From: CAYFMH01 sp964344165
Lineage (GTDB): Bacteria; Patescibacteriota; Gracilibacteria; UBA4473
Length of the DNA: 25,254 nt
Reading direction: 5' to 3'
NCBI GenBank assembly: GCA_964344165.1
Contig: CAYFMH010000017.1
Location: 1-25,254 of the forward strand
Shown: piece by piece, positions 21,729 to 25,254 of the stretch
Layout: the number at the start of each line of letters is the position of its first letter
Numbering within the stretch: the stretch's first letter is position 1
Notes under the pieces: generated by a model
Seen by the model: the letters and a program-made list of their open reading frames with translations, nothing else
Database searches by the model: none
What the model was told of the DNA's origin: nothing
Translations under genes and position numbers: made by a program

Positions 21729-22391
21729 TTATTTTTTGAGAGCTTTATTGAAGCTCCCTTTCTTTTTTAAGTATTTTGAAATCACAAGTCCAATGATGAA
21801 GAAAAATCCAGCGATGGTGAGATTTCGAGGATCCGTAAATGAGGCACCAAGAAGGACAAAAGTAATAGTCCCAGGGAGGATGCCGATGAAGGTACCAAGG
21901 GCAAAATCAAATTGTTTGATTTTTGAGATCCCGCAGGCGTAACTCACTAAGTCAAAGGGCAAAAATATTAGGCGCATAATAAGTGTTAGGATGAAGCTAT
22001 TTTCACGTGCATGGGTATCAATTCGAGTGAGTAGTTTATTTTTTTTCACCATTTTTCCCATGATTTCACTTCCGAAGTATCTTCCGATCAGATAAGTAAA
22101 GTTTGCACTGAGATTGGCTCCGATAGTTGTATAAAGCAATCCTTCCCAGGCCCCAAAAATCAATCCGGAAACAACGGTGAGTATTGTTGCTGGGAAAAAC
22201 ACAACGGAACGAGTTGCATAGATAAGTATATAAAGCACCGGTCCCCACCAACCGAATTGAATCAGAAAATCTTGAATGATTTGTGGGTAATCGGTGAGCG
22301 GAATCTCAAATTCATAATAAAAGTAGATGGCGGTTCCGATGATGGCCAGCCAACCAATGAAGAGGGATAATTTAAGGATTTTGGCTTTCAT
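21729..22391 (-). CDS. TVP38/TMEM64 (DedA/SNARE-associated) family membrane protein (220 aa)
   Basis: An integral membrane protein with about five to six hydrophobic segments. The family core lies at about 75-112: VVSGLIFGAWEGLLYTTIG, then ANLSANFTYLIGRYFG, with the FG...G...G signature of re-entrant loops. A later conserved part, around LIMRLIFLPFDLVSYACG, matches the R..P..P..L.SY..G pattern of the family. These proteins are linked to lipid scrambling and envelope maintenance; substrate unknown here. The likely promoter (22401-22428) gives a leader of only a few nt. It probably leads into ribB. Confidence 0.9.
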   Translation of the reverse strand: MKAKILKLSLFIGWLAIIGTAIYFYYEFEIPLTDYPQIIQDFLIQFGWWGPVLYILIYATRSVVFFPATILTVVSGLIFGAWEGLLYTTIGANLSANFTYLIGRYFGSEIMGKMVKKNKLLTRIDTHARENSFILTLIMRLIFLPFDLVSYACGISKIKQFDFALGTFIGILPGTITFVLLGASFTDPRNLTIAGFFFIIGLVISKYLKKKGSFNKALKK

Positions 22392-22400
22392 TTGATTGGG

Positions 22401-22428
22401 AGCATAGGAGATTGAAGTGAAATGTAAA
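22401..22428 (-). promoter_or_regulatory. Possible promoter of the TVP38-like gene
   Basis: On the minus strand TTTACA (22423-22428) and TATGCT (22401-22406) are 16 nt apart, placing transcription about 3 nt before the ATG at 22391. Confidence 0.35.
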
Positions 22429-22512
22429 ATTTGATTTTTTTACTTTTAAAAATAAGAAATAGGAAGCTCTTTCAGTAATTCGTTTTGTGGTAGATCATGC
22501 AGGAGATGGGTC

Positions 22513-22743
22513 ATGAGGATTGAAGATAACATAAGGGGGGTGCTCCTTCGTGGGTGCAGCTTCGTGGATAAGATGGAGGGAATAATCATTTATTGGGCCG
22601 TAATTGCATTGGTTGTGGCTTCAATATTGCTTTCTCTTCTTGGCATTGGGGGGCAAATTCCCTCATTGGCCAAAGAGGTTATTATCCTCGTGGCGGTCAT
22701 TCGGGTTGTAGCGATGATGCTTCGACGCGTATTGAGAGGGTGA
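22513..22743 (+). CDS. Small two-helix membrane protein, uncertain (76 aa)
   Basis: A frame of 76 codons with two hydrophobic segments (about 22-45 and 52-70) and a basic C-terminus (MMLRRVLRG). It has AGGAG 7 nt before the ATG, one of the few Shine-Dalgarno-like sites in this window. A second ATG at residue 21 (MEGIIIYW) is an alternative start, leaving just the membrane part. The N-terminal codons include TGCTCCTTCGTGG and AGCTTCGTGG, which resemble a degenerate two-arm element. No family is recognised. The stretch would otherwise be about 500 nt without a gene. Confidence 0.45.
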   Translation: MRIEDNIRGVLLRGCSFVDKMEGIIIYWAVIALVVASILLSLLGIGGQIPSLAKEVIILVAVIRVVAMMLRRVLRG

Positions 22744-22777
22744 TCGTGTCTTGGGATACAAGATCACCAAGGGACGT

Positions 22778-22810
22778 AAAAAAAAGCCGGAGGGGAATCT
22801 CCTCTCCGGC
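22778..22810 (-). terminator. Intrinsic terminator of the VirB4-like gene (also active from the other side)
   Basis: GCCGGAGGGGA (22786-22796) pairs with TCCTCTCCGGC (22800-22810; one G-U) around a 3-nt loop. On the minus strand it is followed by eight T (A at 22778-22785), about 100 nt past the VirB4-like stop. On the plus strand TTATTTTTT follows after a few bases. Confidence 0.85.
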
Positions 22811-22876
22811 TCGTTATTTTTTCAAATCCCTCTTTAATTCTCCCTAAACCCCTCTGTCAATTTAGTTCAAGAGTGT

Positions 22877-22894
22877 CTCCCCTTATCAGGGGAG
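22877..22894. repeat. Palindrome CTCCCC...GGGGAG
   Basis: 6-bp arms around TTATCA, related in composition to the palindromes at 12534-12642. It lies between the VirB4-like stop and its terminator. Confidence 0.55.
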
Positions 22895-22912
22895 CAAAGG
22901 GAGAGAAAGTGG

Positions 22913-24925
22913 TTATTGATTCTGTTGCTGCACCATCAATTCCTCTGGATTGGTCGTAATGATCCGGTGTTCTCCCTGACTGGCGATGATTTGGACCGCT
23001 ACATGTTGATTCCCTGCAAAAAACACGCCTTGTCCCACTTCAGAATTGAGTAGGATAAATTTCTCTCGTTCAGTGAGATTAAACACTTTTTTGAGTGTTT
23101 CAGCAGCGGCTGGGGCTTGTTTGAGCAGAAGTTGTATCGAGGAGTTGGTAATAATTGGTTTTCCCCATTCTGATCGGAGGAAATCCTCTACATCTTGGGT
23201 GATTGTAGTGATCCCGAGGTAGTACTTCCGTGCTCGTTTGGCGAGATTGTGAAGGAATCTCCCGGAATCCTCGTACTGGATCAATGTCCAGGCCTCGTCT
23301 ATCACAAGCATTCGTTTTTTCATTTGTGATCGGACTTTGTTCCAGATGAAATTGAGCAATATATACATGGCAATTGGTCGGAGTTGATCTTCGAGATCTC
23401 GGATGCAAAAACAAATGAGTCCAGCTCCTAGATCCACATTAGATTGTTCTGAAAACAATCCAGAAAAAGTTCCTTCGGTATATTTTTCGAGTCTCACGGC
23501 CATTCCTTTTCCGCCTTCCATAGAGACCAAAACCTTTTGAAGGTCCTTCATGGTTGGCATTTCATACTGGGTAGGATCTTCGATTTGTCCAGTGATACCC
23601 TTGATTTCATAAGTTTGTCGGAGGGCTTTGTCCATCAGAGCATCTTCTTCGGCTGTTAATTTCCCAAGCATGATGTTCATGAGTCCTGTTAGTGTGAGGA
23701 TATTTTCTCGCAAAAGATCTTCGGTTTTAGCTTTTTCTGTTCCCATGGTGGGAGAAGGAAGATCAAAAGGATTAATACGATGTGGCGAAGTCAATGAAAT
23801 CTTTGTGTATGTTCCTCCCACAGTTCGTGAGAGCATTTCATACTCGTTTTCTGGATCGATCACGATCACATCCGTCCCCATCATGAGAGATCGGAGGATT
23901 TCTAGTTTTGTTGTGTAGGATTTTCCTGCTCCAGATTTCGCGAAGATGACCGAATTGGCATTTTCCAATTTGAATCGATCAAAAATCACGAGTGAGTTGT
24001 TGTGTCGATTGAGTCCGTAGAGGATCCCTTCGTTTGAGGTCAATGTATTTGAGACAAATGGAAAAGTGGTTGAAAGAGGCGCTGTATTCATGTTTCTCAG
24101 TACTTCCACCATGTCAGTTCCTTGTGGGAGTGTGGATTCAAAAGCTCTCTCCATCCGAAAATCAGAAGATTTGGTCATCACGAGTCGTCCTCCGAGGATA
24201 GTTTCTACCTGCTTGGAGATGTATTTTAACTGTTCTTCCGTATCTCCGTAGACGGTGATATAGAGTCCCACTTGAAAAAATCTTTCTTTTCCTCTCACTA
24301 GATCTTGTCGGAGTTCTTGTGCGTCTTCGAGCGCGGTATCGAGAGAAGCACTTTCTACGATTCCTTTTTTTTGATTGATGTGTTTGGTCGATCGCATTTG
24401 AGCCACTTTTCTTTTCAAAATCTGCAACATGCGATCTGATTGGGTCGGATACACAAAGATCGAAATATCAAGCGAAGCGTCATAGTTAATAATCTGGTTG
24501 AGCCAGTTGGTGTCCAAATAACGTGGATAATTAAAAACCATGAAGGTTTTGACATGCATATCATTGAGTCTAAATTTTTGCGTTGAGATCTCTACTGAAG
24601 TGGGAGCGATGAGATCTTTGATCGTGACGGTCCCTTCTTGGTATAGTTTTTCATTTTCAATAATCTTTTTCTTTATCTCAGGAGTGAGTTTGTGTTTATC
24701 TTTGTACGGATCATAGTTTACGACAAAACTATCGATATCATCCAGAGCCTCTTGCTGTTCTTGCTTTCTTTGGGCTGCTTCGGCTTTGTTTTTATCGACG
24801 TGGGCTTTCCACTTTTTACCGACCCAAGTTTTTGGTTCTTTCACAGCGGTTGCTTCCGCTTTTTCGTCTTTTTTGACGGGAGCAGTAGTGGTTGTTTTTG
24901 GATCCGTTTTTGTAGTTGTTGCCAT
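22913..24925 (-). CDS. VirB4/TraC-like conjugation or secretion ATPase (670 aa)
   Basis: Cytoplasmic ATPase of type IV secretion/conjugation machines. The start is taken at 24925 (MATTTKTD), because the longer frame starting at 24958 would begin upstream of the -10 box. Residues 1-60 are Thr/Lys-rich and probably disordered. An N-terminal VirB4 domain (about 70-310) precedes the ATPase domain, with Walker A SGAGKSYTTK (331-340), IDPENEYEML (356-365), Walker B RMLVIDEAW (538-546) and GITTITQDVEDF (571-582) as in the VirB4/HerA/FtsK group. No other secretion or mating genes (virB6, virB8, virD4) are visible in the window; the rest of the machine may lie beyond 25254. Cargo unknown. Confidence 0.93.
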   Translation of the reverse strand: MATTTKTDPKTTTTAPVKKDEKAEATAVKEPKTWVGKKWKAHVDKNKAEAAQRKQEQQEALDDIDSFVVNYDPYKDKHKLTPEIKKKIIENEKLYQEGTVTIKDLIAPTSVEISTQKFRLNDMHVKTFMVFNYPRYLDTNWLNQIINYDASLDISIFVYPTQSDRMLQILKRKVAQMRSTKHINQKKGIVESASLDTALEDAQELRQDLVRGKERFFQVGLYITVYGDTEEQLKYISKQVETILGGRLVMTKSSDFRMERAFESTLPQGTDMVEVLRNMNTAPLSTTFPFVSNTLTSNEGILYGLNRHNNSLVIFDRFKLENANSVIFAKSGAGKSYTTKLEILRSLMMGTDVIVIDPENEYEMLSRTVGGTYTKISLTSPHRINPFDLPSPTMGTEKAKTEDLLRENILTLTGLMNIMLGKLTAEEDALMDKALRQTYEIKGITGQIEDPTQYEMPTMKDLQKVLVSMEGGKGMAVRLEKYTEGTFSGLFSEQSNVDLGAGLICFCIRDLEDQLRPIAMYILLNFIWNKVRSQMKKRMLVIDEAWTLIQYEDSGRFLHNLAKRARKYYLGITTITQDVEDFLRSEWGKPIITNSSIQLLLKQAPAAAETLKKVFNLTEREKFILLNSEVGQGVFFAGNQHVAVQIIASQGEHRIITTNPEELMVQQQNQ

Positions 24926-24946
24926 AAGTCTTATAAAATTCCTGAT

Positions 24947-24976
24947 ATTATAGCACAAAAATGGGGTGTTTTACAA
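24947..24976 (-). promoter_or_regulatory. Extended -10 promoter of the VirB4-like gene
   Basis: On the minus strand TTGTAA (24971-24976) and TGCTATAAT, with TATAAT at 24947-24952, are 18 nt apart. The leader is about 15 nt and excludes the longer start. Confidence 0.7.
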
Positions 24977-24990
24977 GGGTTTTTACCTGA

Positions 24991-25023
24991 AATCACAAAT
25001 TCCAAATAACAAATGACAAATGA
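24991..25023. repeat. Phrase repeat (ACAAATTCCAAATAACAAAT type)
   Basis: The minus strand reads TTATTTGGAATTTG, shared over 14 nt with the repeat inside the O-antigen ligase-like gene. Confidence 0.7.
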
Positions 25024-25024
25024 A

Positions 25025-25050
25025 GCAGGACCTTGGGTTCTGCTTTTTTT
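25025..25050 (+). terminator. Orphan plus-strand intrinsic terminator
   Basis: GCAGGACC (25025-25032) pairs with GGTTCTGC (25036-25043; one G-U), loop TTG, then seven T. No plus-strand gene lies upstream within the gap; it faces the start of the minus-strand VirB4-like gene. Confidence 0.7.
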
Positions 25051-25254
25051 GTGTAAAATATAAAAACGATGATATTGTCCATTTTTTTGGACGCTTTTAA
25101 AATCACTTATTTTAGCAAAAAAATTAAGTTTTTTTTTCTTTTTTCTTTTTTTTTATTTGACAGTAGGATTGATCTATGATAAGAGCATATTACTTTGTCA
25201 TTCTTAGATTTTCGGGTCAAACGCAACACAAGGAAGATTCATAGTTAGGATAGG

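Larger units (their letters stand above)
24926..25254. other. Gene-free stretch at the window end
   Basis: Holds the VirB4-like promoter, a phrase repeat (24991-25023), a plus-strand terminator with no upstream plus-strand gene (25025-25050), a GTCC/GGAC hairpin (25078-25094), a T-rich tract and a possible plus-strand promoter (TTGACA 25157-25162 with a weak -10) pointing out of the window. Confidence 0.6.

Noticed and set aside
24926..24958. Longer N-terminus for the VirB4-like protein
   Set aside because: It would start upstream of the TATAAT box at 24947-24952; MATTTKTD at 24925 fits the promoter.
1..25254. UGA recoding as in Gracilibacteria
   Set aside because: Genes end naturally at TGA (e.g. 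5312, 15600) and conserved genes do not contain in-frame TGA.
1..25254. CRISPR array, tRNA or rRNA genes
   Set aside because: No regularly spaced direct repeats and no tRNA-like T-arm (GTTCGANTC) or rRNA sequences were seen by eye; the phrase repeats have no spacers.

Overview
The window looks like a chromosomal piece of an uncultured bacterium of the Candidate Phyla Radiation / Patescibacteria (possibly Peregrinibacteria-like). This rests on inference: most genes lack a Shine-Dalgarno sequence, mRNA leaders are very short, ThrRS lacks the TGS domain, biosynthetic genes stand alone (leuC, ribB), there is a lone VirB4-type ATPase, and many proteins are lineage-specific. UGA is used as a stop (ends at 5312, 15600 and 22743), so I see no sign of UGA recoding. 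A run of 79 N inside prfA shows a scaffolded draft assembly.

Layout. 1-2.6 kb: small acidic protein; prfA (RF1) broken by the N gap, preceded by a small ribbon-helix-helix gene; two paralogous cysteine-containing small proteins. 2.6-5.9 kb: S-layer-homology protein, O-antigen ligase-like membrane protein, RelE/YafQ toxin with its antitoxin. 6-7.8 kb: two small proteins with different bodies but the same C-terminal tail, glutaredoxin, a two-helix membrane protein. 7.75-11.5 kb: threonine block, with a Thr-rich leader peptide and attenuator ahead of thrS, and thrC convergent with thrS. 11.6-15.6 kb: exported polyampholyte, stand-alone leuC, two unknown soluble proteins. 15.6-19.2 kb: three exported cysteine-bearing unknown proteins. 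19.3-22.7 kb: DJ-1/PfpI protein behind a structured leader, an exported polymer-forming (bactofilin-like) membrane protein, ribB, a TVP38/DedA-type protein, a small membrane ORF. 22.8-25.25 kb: VirB4/TraC-like ATPase and its promoter.

Most striking is the thrS leader (7753-7883). A consensus promoter leads directly to a 13-codon peptide with eight threonines. Its end overlaps the first of four RNA segments that can fold as mutually exclusive antiterminator and GCAA-capped terminator, as in classical ribosome-mediated attenuation. The second regulatory candidate is the DJ-1 leader, whose start codon lies in a 10-bp inverted repeat enclosing further stems.

The intergenic DNA is also unusual. 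It contains degenerate short-phrase repeats that also occur inside two coding sequences (O-antigen ligase and the end of ribB), two families of elements with constant GC-rich arms and variable middles (one inside a coding sequence), and clusters of 25-nt palindromes. Promoters of the sigma-70 type (TTGACN, 16-18 nt, TATAAT-like) can be read ahead of many genes and place several start codons at or within a few bases of the expected transcription start.
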